A model generated the notes under the pieces. It was not told the DNA's origin, ran no database searches, and saw only the letters and a list, made by a program, of their open reading frames with translations. DNA of 64,000 nt. Origin: DATHTS01 sp965219305 (lineage in GTDB: Bacteria; Acidobacteriota; Blastocatellia; Pyrinomonadales; Pyrinomonadaceae). The translations under genes were made by a program, and so were the position numbers. Below are positions 37,755-45,595 of the stretch, piece after piece; the first letter of the stretch is position 1; the number at the start of each line of letters is the position of its first letter. The stretch covers positions 4,464,001 through 4,528,000 of the forward strand of contig OZ244725.1 of assembly GCA_965219305.1 (NCBI GenBank), read 5' to 3'.

Positions 37755-38040
37755 ATTGATTTACCAAAAAGTTTTTTGAAGAAATTTAGTCCCGAACAGA
37801 TTCGCCGGAATTAGCGAAAAAGAAGGTCAGATTTTTTTCGGACGGCTTGTATAAACCTTTGATTTGAGCGAAAATAAGAGCGGTTTTAATCAATACGGCA
37901 AACGATAGTGACCATTATCGTCATTATTATCAATATGTATTTTTAACAAGTTGTTTTCAAAGAAGATTCAATTTTTCTTTTAACTACTAAATTATGATTT
38001 ATGAAATATTTTTCGTTGAAAATATTCGGTATTCGCTTTA
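37755..38040. other. Divergent intergenic region, repeat protein / ECF sigma
   Basis: This gap of 286 bases must contain the start regions of the surface protein (minus) and the sigma factor (plus). It is AT-rich near the sigma gene. An 8-bp stem hairpin AATATTTT...AAAATATT (38005-38026) lies just upstream of the sigma start. No promoter hexamer pair is strong enough to name. Confidence 0.5.
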
Positions 38041-38619
38041 ATGACTTTTAAGATGACGGCTCACGACGCAGACTCAAAAATTACGCAATTGCTCAAGGAA
38101 GCGCAGAACGGAAAGCGCGAATCGCTCGACGAATTTCTGCCGCTCGTCTATAGCGAACTCAAAAAGATCGCGGCTTATAAACTCTCGCTCGAACGCTCGA
38201 ATCACACGCTTCAGGCGACCGCGCTCGTTCACGAAGCATATTTGCGTTTGATTGACCAACATTCGGTTGACTGGCAAAACCGCGCACATTTTTTCGCCAT
38301 CGCGTCGGAAATGATGCGTCGAATTCTGGTAAATTACGCCGAATCTCACAACGCGCAAAAACGCGGTTCGGGGCAGACTTTGATCTCGCTCGACGACGTT
38401 GAAATCCGTGCGCCGGATGCGGAAGTTGATCTGATATTTCTCGACAACGCTTTGAACGAACTCGCCGAATTCGACAAAACGCAGGCGAAAATCGTCGAAC
38501 TGAAATTTTTCGGCGGTTTAACAAACGAAGAAACGGCGGAGGTTTTAAACGTGTCCGAATCAACGGTAAAACGCGAATGGCGAATGGCGCGTGCGTGGCT
38601 GACGGCGAAGTTGACCTGA
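38041..38619 (+). CDS. ECF-type RNA polymerase sigma factor
   Basis: The 192-residue protein has sigma region 2 (LQATALVHEAYLRLIDQ and NRAHFFAIASEMMRRILVNYAE) and region 4 (KIVELKFFGGLTNEETAEVLNVSESTVKREWRMARAWL). The block around HEAYLRL and FFAIASEMMRRILV is characteristic of the ECF group that sits next to Ser/Thr kinases in Acidobacteria and Planctomycetes. No anti-sigma gene is adjacent. The kinases downstream are likely its regulators. A second ATG 12 bases downstream (38053) is an alternative start. Confidence 0.9.
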   Translation: MTFKMTAHDADSKITQLLKEAQNGKRESLDEFLPLVYSELKKIAAYKLSLERSNHTLQATALVHEAYLRLIDQHSVDWQNRAHFFAIASEMMRRILVNYAESHNAQKRGSGQTLISLDDVEIRAPDAEVDLIFLDNALNELAEFDKTQAKIVELKFFGGLTNEETAEVLNVSESTVKREWRMARAWLTAKLT

Positions 38620-38677
38620 TTTTTCCAAAATTCCGGCGAGAATAATCACGGACGGTATAAAAAGTCCTTTGGAACTG

Positions 38678-38937
38678 TGAAAAAGCTGTCGGAGTAGGGA
38701 AAAAGCTATATACGCCGAGAATTTTTCATATACGGCAGGAAAAAGCTATATACGCCGAGAATTTTTCATATACGGCAGGAAAAAGCTATATACGATAGGA
38801 AAATTCCATATACGTCGTGAATTTTCTATATACGCTGTGAAAATCGCTTTTACGGCAGGAAAAATTCGGAAAAGTCAGAAAAAATGATTTTTTGACGGGA
38901 ATTTTATTTTTTTGACAGGAAAAACATTTTTACGGCG
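38678..38937. repeat. Array of 13 degenerate 20-bp tandem repeats
   Basis: The stretch divides without gaps into thirteen 20-base units. The clearest are GGAAAAAGCTATATACGCCG (38698, 38738) and AGAATTTTTCATATACGGCA (38718, 38758), which alternate, so 38698-38737 and 38738-38777 are an exact 40-bp duplication. Units become more divergent towards both ends but keep a GGAA start, an A/T middle and TACGGC or TTGACG near the end. A 20-base period is not a multiple of three, so it does not encode a peptide repeat. Alternate units are A-rich and T-rich and could pair in RNA. Confidence 0.85.
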
Positions 38938-39024
38938 AAAATTTCATTTGTGAAACCGTTAAATAACGCTCTTTGAAAATTTAATGTAACCAAAACTTTC
39001 TTTCGGGCTTTGTTCGCCGATGTG

Positions 39025-39184
39025 CGGAAAGGCTGTGCCTTTCCGTTTCAAAACGTTTATTTTTATGCGGGTGTGCCGCCAAATTGCGCTGCACGACCTA
39101 CTTATTAGGATAATTAAAGTAATCAGGCGGCAGAGCCGCAAAATCGTTGCGTTAAATTTTTGAAGATTGCCGGCAGACGGCAAT
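39025..39184. repeat. Cluster of short GC-rich hairpins
   Basis: Three compact hairpins occur in 160 bases: CGGAAAGGC/GCCTTTCCG with a TGT loop (39025-39045), GCGGC/GCCGC with an AGA loop (39127-39139) and ATTGCCG/CGGCAAT with a GCAGA loop (39166-39184). The tight loops and mixed composition resemble REP-like intergenic elements. No coding content is seen. Confidence 0.5.
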
Positions 39185-39236
39185 TTATAAAAAACGGCAG
39201 TCTGTAAAATGTTCAGAACTTAAATTTTACTTGATA

Positions 39237-41960
39237 ATGTCGCCCGAAAATTGGCAAAAAATTAAATCAATTTTTAACGAAGCGGTCGAACTCGCGCCGG
39301 ACGAATGGGAATTTGTTTTAAATTCGCAAAAAGACGCGAAGATCGTTGGGGAAGTCCGCAAACTTTTGGCGGCGGAAAAATTAAATAATTTTGAAAATCC
39401 GGTCGCTAATATCTCGGAAATCTGGCAGGACGAAAAAGCCGAAGATTTTATCGGAAAGCAGATCGGAAATTACAAGATCACCAAAGAAATCGGGCGCGGC
39501 GGAATGGGAATCGTTTTTAAAGCATTACGCGAAGGCGAAGATTTTTCTCAAATTGCCGCGTTGAAATTACTCAAACGCGGAATGGATTCGGACACACTTT
39601 CGCGGCGTTTTCGCTTTGAACGCCGAATTCTCGCATCTCTCGAACATCAACATATTGCTCGCTTGCTTGACGGCGGACAGACGGCGGACGGCACCTCATT
39701 TTTTGCGATGGAATATGTCAAAGGAAAACCGATTGACGAATACTGCGACGAAAAGGATTTGAATACTAATGAACGTCTGCGACTGTTTCTGCAAATCTGC
39801 GCGGCGGTTTCCTTCGCTCATTCGCGGTTGGTAGTCCATCGTGACCTGAAGCCGTCGAATATTCTGGTTACGGCGGACGGCACGGTTAAACTGCTTGATT
39901 TCGGCATTGCTAAAATTCTTTCACCCGATGAATTGACGCAAAATCAAACCGTTACCGCGCTCGGAATGATGACTCCGCAATACGCTTCGCCCGAACAGAT
40001 TAAAGGCGAAATCGTCACGACGGCAAGCGATATTTATTCGCTCGGCATTATTTTATACGAACTTACTACCGGCGCAAAACCTTATATTTTCCCGAACAAA
40101 CGCCCTGACGAAATGGCGAAAATTATCTGTGAACTCGAACCGCCGCGACCTTCGTCTGCGGTAATTCAAAATTCAAAATTCAAAATTCAAAATTCTCAAA
40201 ACGGAACATTTCCGAATAAAAAATATTTCACGGAAGAAAACGCGAAAACGACGAATTCGAAATCCAAAATCCAAAATCTAAAATCGTTAAAGGGTGATCT
40301 GGACAATATTATTCTAAAGGCACTGCGAAAAGAACCGTCGCGCCGTTATGTTTCAGTCGAACAGTTTGCCGGTGACATAAAAAAACATATCGGCGGTTTG
40401 CCCGTCATCGCGCGTCCCGATACTTTCTCTTACCGCTTTGAAAAATTTGTTAAACGAAATCGCGTTTCAGTTATTGCCGGCATTCTGATTTTTTTAAGTT
40501 TGGTCAGCGGAATCGCGGCAGCGGCGTATCAGGCGCAGCGCGCCGAACAGCAGAAAGTTTTAGCGGAAAAGCGGTTTAATCAGGTGCGGAAATTGGCAAA
40601 TAATATCGTCTATAAATATCACGACGGGATTGCCGATCTGCCCGGTTCGACCAAAATCCGCGAAACGCTGATTACCGATGTCGTAACTTATCTCGACGAA
40701 CTAAGCGAAGATGTTTCCGACAATAAAGATTTGCAGATCGAAATCGCCGATACTTATTCGCGCATCGCAAAATTACAGTTTTCGATGTATTCGGGAAGCG
40801 TCGGAAAAATTGATGAGTCGGCGCAAAACTATGAAAAGACGCGGCAATTGCAGGAAATGCTTTTGGAAAATGACAAAGACAATCCTCAAATGATGACCGC
40901 TCTTGCCGCAACTTACGCTTTGATCGGTGATTTACAATATGCAAAAAGCAACGAGCCTCAAGCGCGGATCAACTATGAAAAAGCCGAAACTTTATACAAC
41001 ACGGCTTTGAAAATCAGCGATAAAACTTCCATCCGCTTGGATATGGCAAATCTGCTGCTTAGAAAAGTCAGTAATTTAATGGTGGCAGATGCAGTCGAAA
41101 TTGAAAGTTATCGCAAAGTCATCACATTAACCGAACGGATTTTACAGAATGAGCCGGAAAATAAAGACGCTCTGCACTCGCTCGCTTTAGCTCACGAAAG
41201 ACTCGGCTCGACATTAGGACACCCGGAAATGAGCGAAGCCGGAAATTTTACCGAAGCCGAAATAGAATTGAACGAAACCTTTTTAATCCGGCAGAAACTG
41301 TTAAATCTCGAACCGAACAACACCAAATCAATCAACCGTTATGTCATTTCGCTGACGCTCCTCGGCGACATTTTTCTCGCCGAAAATAAATTACCGGCGG
41401 CTCTTAAAAATTATCGTGAAGCCTTTCAAATAAGCCAACGCCTCTATACAGAAGACACCAAAAATTCATACTCGCGCTCTGCTTTTACATACCAGTCGGC
41501 GAAATTAAGTGCGGCGTTATCGTCACTCGGACAATTCGACGAAGCGACGACCGTTTTGGATAAATCGAAAAATATTTGCCGGGAATTTTATCTGCCCGAC
41601 CCGAAAGACTTTGCGGCGGTCAACACCTGCATCAAAGTTTATATAGCTGACGGCGACAATGAATTAAGCAAAAAAAGTCTGAAAAAAGCGTTCGATAATT
41701 ACAATGAGGCTTTGGCAATTCTCGAAAAAATGATCGAAAGTATCGGCAACGATAACGAAATGAAAGGCGAAACCGCCCTGATAAATTTTAAGCTCGGCAA
41801 AACTTTTCTTCAGGAAAACAAGAAAATAAATGCCTCGGAAGAATTTCGAAAAAGTTTGGCATTGCTTGAAAATATCAAAAAAACTGAACCGCTCAGGTTT
41901 TATGAGACATTAATATACACCGAAGCCGGAAAATTTTTGACTTCAGATAAAGCAAACTGA
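39237..41960 (+). CDS. Ser/Thr protein kinase with TPR sensor domain (copy 1)
   Basis: The 908-residue protein starts at ATG 39237 (MSPENWQKIKSIF), which matches the start of its twin. A TTG six bases upstream was rejected. A helical N-terminal domain of about 75 residues precedes the kinase domain (about 78-385). That domain has GRGGMGIVF (P-loop), AALKLL (ATP lysine), HRDLKPSN (catalytic loop) and LDFGIAK (metal), so it should be active. A low-complexity insert NSKFKIQNSQNG and KSKIQNLKS lies before helix G. One membrane helix (about 409-431) follows, then about 470 residues of TPR-like helices. It is probably a membrane receptor that senses outside or periplasmic state and phosphorylates cytosolic targets. 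Confidence 0.92.
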   Translation: MSPENWQKIKSIFNEAVELAPDEWEFVLNSQKDAKIVGEVRKLLAAEKLNNFENPVANISEIWQDEKAEDFIGKQIGNYKITKEIGRGGMGIVFKALREGEDFSQIAALKLLKRGMDSDTLSRRFRFERRILASLEHQHIARLLDGGQTADGTSFFAMEYVKGKPIDEYCDEKDLNTNERLRLFLQICAAVSFAHSRLVVHRDLKPSNILVTADGTVKLLDFGIAKILSPDELTQNQTVTALGMMTPQYASPEQIKGEIVTTASDIYSLGIILYELTTGAKPYIFPNKRPDEMAKIICELEPPRPSSAVIQNSKFKIQNSQNGTFPNKKYFTEENAKTTNSKSKIQNLKSLKGDLDNIILKALRKEPSRRYVSVEQFAGDIKKHIGGLPVIARPDTFSYRFEKFVKRNRVSVIAGILIFLSLVSGIAAAAYQAQRAEQQKVLAEKRFNQVRKLANNIVYKYHDGIADLPGSTKIRETLITDVVTYLDELSEDVSDNKDLQIEIADTYSRIAKLQFSMYSGSVGKIDESAQNYEKTRQLQEMLLENDKDNPQMMTALAATYALIGDLQYAKSNEPQARINYEKAETLYNTALKISDKTSIRLDMANLLLRKVSNLMVADAVEIESYRKVITLTERILQNEPENKDALHSLALAHERLGSTLGHPEMSEAGNFTEAEIELNETFLIRQKLLNLEPNNTKSINRYVISLTLLGDIFLAENKLPAALKNYREAFQISQRLYTEDTKNSYSRSAFTYQSAKLSAALSSLGQFDEATTVLDKSKNICREFYLPDPKDFAAVNTCIKVYIADGDNELSKKSLKKAFDNYNEALAILEKMIESIGNDNEMKGETALINFKLGKTFLQENKKINASEEFRKSLALLENIKKTEPLRFYETLIYTEAGKFLTSDKAN
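39429..39593 (+). repeat. 165-bp block identical in both kinase genes
   Basis: This segment is base-for-base identical to 42218-42382 in the second kinase. It covers the end of the N-terminal domain, the P-loop and the ATP-lysine strand. Sequence on both sides is clearly diverged. Confidence 0.9.
40107..40278 (+). repeat. 172-bp block identical in both kinase genes, with heptamer repeats
   Basis: This segment is base-for-base identical to 42899-43070. Inside it are in-frame 7-bp tandem repeats: four copies of AATTCAA plus a partial one (40163-40197), and AAATCCA-type units (40260-40285, continuing just past the block). They encode the Ser/Lys/Gln/Asn-rich insert before kinase helix G. Confidence 0.9.
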
Positions 41961-42025
41961 TTTTGAAAAAGGTTAAATTATTTCAAGTTTATAATGATTG
42001 TTCAAATAGCGTAATACTGAAAAAA

Positions 42026-44770
42026 ATGTCCCCCGAAAAATGGCAAAAAATCAAAATAATCTTTAATCAGGCGGTTGAAATCGCGCCCGATGAACGTGAA
42101 AGTTTCTTAGAATCAGTATCAACTTTGGAAATTGTTGTCGAAGTCCGCAAACTTCTTGTTGCCGAAAGTCAAAACAACTTCGCCAACCCGGTCGCCAATA
42201 TTTCAAATATCTGGCAAGACGAAAAAGCCGAAGATTTTATCGGAAAGCAGATCGGAAATTACAAGATCACCAAAGAAATCGGGCGCGGCGGAATGGGAAT
42301 CGTTTTTAAAGCATTACGCGAAGGCGAAGATTTTTCTCAAATTGCCGCGTTGAAATTACTCAAACGCGGAATGGATTCGGACGCGATGCTGCGGCGTTTC
42401 CGGTTTGAGCGGCAGATTCTCGCATCGCTTGAACATCCAAATATTGCGCGGCTGCTCGACGGCGGAATTACAACGGAAAATACGCCTTTTCTGGCGATGG
42501 AATTTGTCAAAGGTCAACCGATTGACGAATTTTGCGACGAAAGAAATTTGACCGTAAACGAACGTCTGCGCCTTTTCCTGCAAGTCTGCGCGGCGGTTTC
42601 CTTCGCTCATTCGAGGCTCGTCGTGCATCGTGATTTGAAACCGTCGAATATTTTCGTAACGTCGGACGGAACCGTAAAACTGCTCGATTTCGGAATCGCC
42701 AAAATCCTAACGCCGGATGACGAAAATTTGCAAGACCAAACCGTTACCGCGCTCGGAATGATGACTCCGCAATACGCTTCGCCCGAACAGATCAAAAGCG
42801 AGATCGTTTCGACATCGAGCGATATTTATTCGCTCGGACTTATTTTATACGAACTTTTAACCGGAACTCAGGCTTATACTTTTCCGAACAAACGCCCCGA
42901 CGAAATGGCGAAAATTATCTGTGAACTCGAACCGCCGCGACCTTCGTCTGCGGTAATTCAAAATTCAAAATTCAAAATTCAAAATTCTCAAAACGGAACA
43001 TTTCCGAATAAAAAATATTTCACGGAAGAAAACGCGAAAACGACGAATTCGAAATCCAAAATCCAAAATCCGAAATCGCTCCGCGGTGATTTGGACAATA
43101 TTATTTTAAAATCTCTGCGAAAAGAACCAATGCGGCGTTATGCTTCTGTCGAACAGTTTGCGAACGACATTAAAAAACATCTCGACGGTTTGCCGGTCAT
43201 CGCGCGTTCGGACACTTTTTCATATCGTTTTGAAAAATTCGTCGCGCGAAATCGCGTTTCGGTCGTTGCCGGAGTTTTAATTTTCCTGACTTTGACCGGC
43301 GGAATCGCGGCGACGAGTTGGCAAGCCGTCCGCGCCGAACGGCAAAAAAATCTGGCGGAAAAACGTTTCGGCGAAGTTCGCGCCCTCGCTAATTCTTTTG
43401 TCTTTAAATATCACGACGAAATAAAAAATCTGCCGGGTTCGACCAAATTGCGCGAAACGATGGTCAGCGATGCGCTCAATTATCTGAATCTTCTCGCCGA
43501 CGATGAAACGGACGATATTTCGCTCAAGATCGAACTCGCGCAGGCGTTTATGAAGGTCGGCGACGCGCAGGGACAGGCTTACGACGCGAATCTGGGCGAT
43601 ACGAAAGGCGCAATCGAAAGTTACGCCAAAGCCGTCGCTTTGCTTGAAAATGCGTCGGAAATATCGAACGATCCAAACATTTTCAAGGAATTGATCGGCG
43701 CGTATCAAAAATTCGGCGCACTTTTGTCGCGTAGCGGCGAAGACATAAAAGGCGCGGAATATAACGAAAAAGCCGTCGCGCTCGGCGAAAAATCGCTTGC
43801 CGTCAATCCCGAAAACAGTGAACGGATTTTACTCTTAGCCGGAGCGTATCTTTATCAGGGCGATCTGCAATCTCCTTACAGTCAAGCGGCGGAAACGATT
43901 AAAATTTATGAAAAAGCTCTCGAGCTGACCGCGAGAATTTACCGGAAAGAACCGGAAAATCCTATGGCATTACGTAGATTTATCGGACTGAATCAGCGTC
44001 TCGGATTTCGATACTTTTTGCTCGGACAAAATGCGTCGGAAACCGGAAGACCGGACGAAACGGCGGAGTTTTACAAAAAAAGTTTGCCGTTTTATCAAAC
44101 TTCGCTCGACGCGGCGGAAAAACAATTCGCGCTCGACCCGCAAAACGCGATTTTCCGGCGCACGTTTTTCGCGCTCAAAATGAACGTCGCGCAAACCGAA
44201 CGCGAACTCGGCGCGACCGATCAGGCGTTGGAAAAACAGCGCGAAGCGTTGGCGGAATTCGTAAATGTTTCCGAATCCGACGCGGCGGATTTTGAAGCCA
44301 AAAGCGATCTCGCACTCGCTTACGAAGATTTGGCGTTGACGCTTGCCAAACGCCGCGAATTTGCTGACGCTTTTGAAAATTACCGCCGCGCCGACGCTTT
44401 GATGGACGAAGCCGTTAAAAATGACGCGAACAACAAAGAATTCTGGCGCAGCCGCCGCGATGTCGAAATGCGTTTCGGAAACACGCTGTTAAATGCCGGA
44501 AAATTAAAAGAAGCCTTGGAAATGTATCGCCGCGCGACCGAAAAAGCCGAAATTGCGCCGATGCTTGAAGATGAGAAATGGCGGAACTTTTTCAGCGGCG
44601 AACTTTACGAGAAACTCGGCGACGTTTCCGCCGCACAAAACTACGAAAACCGCGCCCGTGATTATTACCGAAAATCCTTGGAACTTCTGAAAACTTCCGA
44701 AAATCTTCCCAAAGAACACGCTTTTAACGAATCTAAAATCGCTTATCTAAAACAGAAAGCCGAATTATAG
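42026..44770 (+). CDS. Ser/Thr protein kinase with TPR sensor domain (copy 2)
   Basis: The 914-residue paralogue of the preceding gene starts at ATG 42026 (MSPEKWQKIKIIF). A TTG at 41963 would add 21 residues with no ribosome site. The kinase domain (about 80-388) has GRGGMGIVF, AALKLL, HRDLKPSN and LDFGIAK, all intact. A single membrane helix lies at about 411-433, followed by TPR-like repeats to the end. It lies 65 bases after copy 1, so the two are probably co-transcribed. Cytoplasmic parts are much more alike than the TPR sensor parts, which suggests the pair share targets but not signals. Confidence 0.92.
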   Translation: MSPEKWQKIKIIFNQAVEIAPDERESFLESVSTLEIVVEVRKLLVAESQNNFANPVANISNIWQDEKAEDFIGKQIGNYKITKEIGRGGMGIVFKALREGEDFSQIAALKLLKRGMDSDAMLRRFRFERQILASLEHPNIARLLDGGITTENTPFLAMEFVKGQPIDEFCDERNLTVNERLRLFLQVCAAVSFAHSRLVVHRDLKPSNIFVTSDGTVKLLDFGIAKILTPDDENLQDQTVTALGMMTPQYASPEQIKSEIVSTSSDIYSLGLILYELLTGTQAYTFPNKRPDEMAKIICELEPPRPSSAVIQNSKFKIQNSQNGTFPNKKYFTEENAKTTNSKSKIQNPKSLRGDLDNIILKSLRKEPMRRYASVEQFANDIKKHLDGLPVIARSDTFSYRFEKFVARNRVSVVAGVLIFLTLTGGIAATSWQAVRAERQKNLAEKRFGEVRALANSFVFKYHDEIKNLPGSTKLRETMVSDALNYLNLLADDETDDISLKIELAQAFMKVGDAQGQAYDANLGDTKGAIESYAKAVALLENASEISNDPNIFKELIGAYQKFGALLSRSGEDIKGAEYNEKAVALGEKSLAVNPENSERILLLAGAYLYQGDLQSPYSQAAETIKIYEKALELTARIYRKEPENPMALRRFIGLNQRLGFRYFLLGQNASETGRPDETAEFYKKSLPFYQTSLDAAEKQFALDPQNAIFRRTFFALKMNVAQTERELGATDQALEKQREALAEFVNVSESDAADFEAKSDLALAYEDLALTLAKRREFADAFENYRRADALMDEAVKNDANNKEFWRSRRDVEMRFGNTLLNAGKLKEALEMYRRATEKAEIAPMLEDEKWRNFFSGELYEKLGDVSAAQNYENRARDYYRKSLELLKTSENLPKEHAFNESKIAYLKQKAEL
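42218..42382 (+). repeat. Second copy of the 165-bp identical kinase block
   Basis: This is the partner of 39429-39593, with no mismatch found by reading both. Direct repeats of this size 2.8 kb apart could recombine and fuse the two genes. Confidence 0.9.
42899..43070 (+). repeat. Second copy of the 172-bp identical kinase block
   Basis: This is the partner of 40107-40278 and includes the same AATTCAA heptamers. The base after the block differs (C here, T in copy 1), and so does the base before it. Confidence 0.9.
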
Positions 44771-44799
44771 TTTTCTCTGCTGATTTCGCCAATATCTGC

Positions 44800-45216
44800 T
44801 CATAAATCGTCGTCAAACGGATACTTTTCCAAAATCCCGTCAAGGTTTTTTCTTTTGCGCCGCGCCCAATTTTCGTTAACGATTTCTAATAATTCGATTT
44901 GCTTTGCAAAAAACAAACGCCGGAAATCCTGATTTTCGATGCGATTCTTTAATTCAAATTTAATTGCCAAGCCCCAGACAAAACTCGAAACTAACCAGTA
45001 TAAAACTTCGTCTTTCGATTTTGTTTTCTTTCGTGAATTTTCCTGTCCGCGCTCGGTAACAATCAGATGATATTCGTTTCTGCCGATCTCGAGATGCTCC
45101 GAACCGTCGTCTTGCCGAACGGTTGGAAAAATATATTTTGTTTCTGACGGTTTTATCTTTTGACACAGCTCGTCAAATTCCGCTTGAATCAATTCGATTA
45201 AATTTTGCTCGGACAT
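44800..45216 (-). CDS. Imm63-like (toxin immunity-type) protein
   Basis: The 138-residue acidic, soluble protein has DEVLYWLVSSFVWGLAIKFE in the middle, then RRLFFAKQIELLEIVNENWARR, and ends ILEKYPFDDDL. This pattern (LYW helix, RR-FxxQ-ELL helix, terminal HPFDD-like tail) is what I remember of the Imm63 immunity family, which protects against polymorphic toxins. The match is from memory and could be wrong. No toxin gene is next to it, so it would be an orphan. The gene is convergent with the second kinase. Confidence 0.5.
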   Translation of the reverse strand: MSEQNLIELIQAEFDELCQKIKPSETKYIFPTVRQDDGSEHLEIGRNEYHLIVTERGQENSRKKTKSKDEVLYWLVSSFVWGLAIKFELKNRIENQDFRRLFFAKQIELLEIVNENWARRKRKNLDGILEKYPFDDDL

Positions 45217-45265
45217 TGTTTGAAAATATGAGTGAAATTTTTTCTCTTCTAAAGATTACTAAAAA

Positions 45266-45289
45266 AGCCTTTCCGTTTCCAAAAAGGCT
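45266..45289 (-). terminator. Intrinsic terminator of the small membrane gene
   Basis: Read on the minus strand, the hairpin AGCCTTT...AAAGGCT (arms 45266-45272 and 45283-45289) is followed by six T residues (45266-45261). It sits 50 bases after the stop of the 28-codon gene at 45339-45425 and fits a rho-independent terminator. Confidence 0.65.
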
Positions 45290-45338
45290 GAATAATTTTA
45301 GAAGATATGATGACTGAATATAATTAAAAAAGTTGTGA

Positions 45339-45425
45339 TTAGTAAGGCAGAAGCCAACCGGCGACCAACGTAAAAATAATTAAAATTATTTCGTTCGGTC
45401 TAAATTGTATTTGTTCGGTTCTCAT
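45339..45425 (-). CDS. 28-residue single-helix membrane peptide
   Basis: A short gene too small for usual callers. The ATG at 45425 is preceded by a perfect GGAGGTG ribosome site (45440-45434) at an 8-base spacing. The peptide starts MRTEQIQFRPNE and continues with one hydrophobic helix, IILIIFTLVAGWLLP, to a TAA at 45339. An intrinsic terminator follows on the same strand. Ribosome site, compact amphipathic start, membrane helix and terminator together make it a real gene more likely than not. The function is unknown. Small single-helix proteins often tune membrane enzymes or act as type I toxins, and nothing here decides. Confidence 0.6.
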   Translation of the reverse strand: MRTEQIQFRPNEIILIIFTLVAGWLLPY

Positions 45426-45595
45426 TTCGTTTTCACCTCCGATGAAAATCTTTCTCATTTATTTCTGGTATAAAATTTGTTATCTGAAATTTCAGGCATT
45501 TGTAAGACGTAAAAATATGGATTTTTGCTGATAACTTACAACTTTTTTTGCAAAATGCTTTTTTCGCTTGCAATTTGATAAAATTATTTCGAGCT

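Larger units (their letters stand above)
38620..39236. other. Repeat-filled gap between ECF sigma and first kinase
   Basis: This 617-base region has no credible gene. It consists of the 20-bp-period array (38678-38937) and a set of short GC hairpins (39025-39184), each listed separately. Frames crossing it have no ribosome site and poor amino-acid composition. The first kinase start lies at 39237. Confidence 0.6.

Noticed and set aside
38678..38937. CRISPR array
   Set aside because: Units are contiguous with no unique spacers, and no cas genes are nearby.
38959..39183. 74-codon minus-strand frame in the sigma/kinase gap
   Set aside because: It runs through the hairpin cluster, has no ribosome site and shows no family pattern.
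39231..39236. TTG start for the first kinase two codons before the ATG
   Set aside because: The ATG start MSPENWQ matches the start of the twin kinase.
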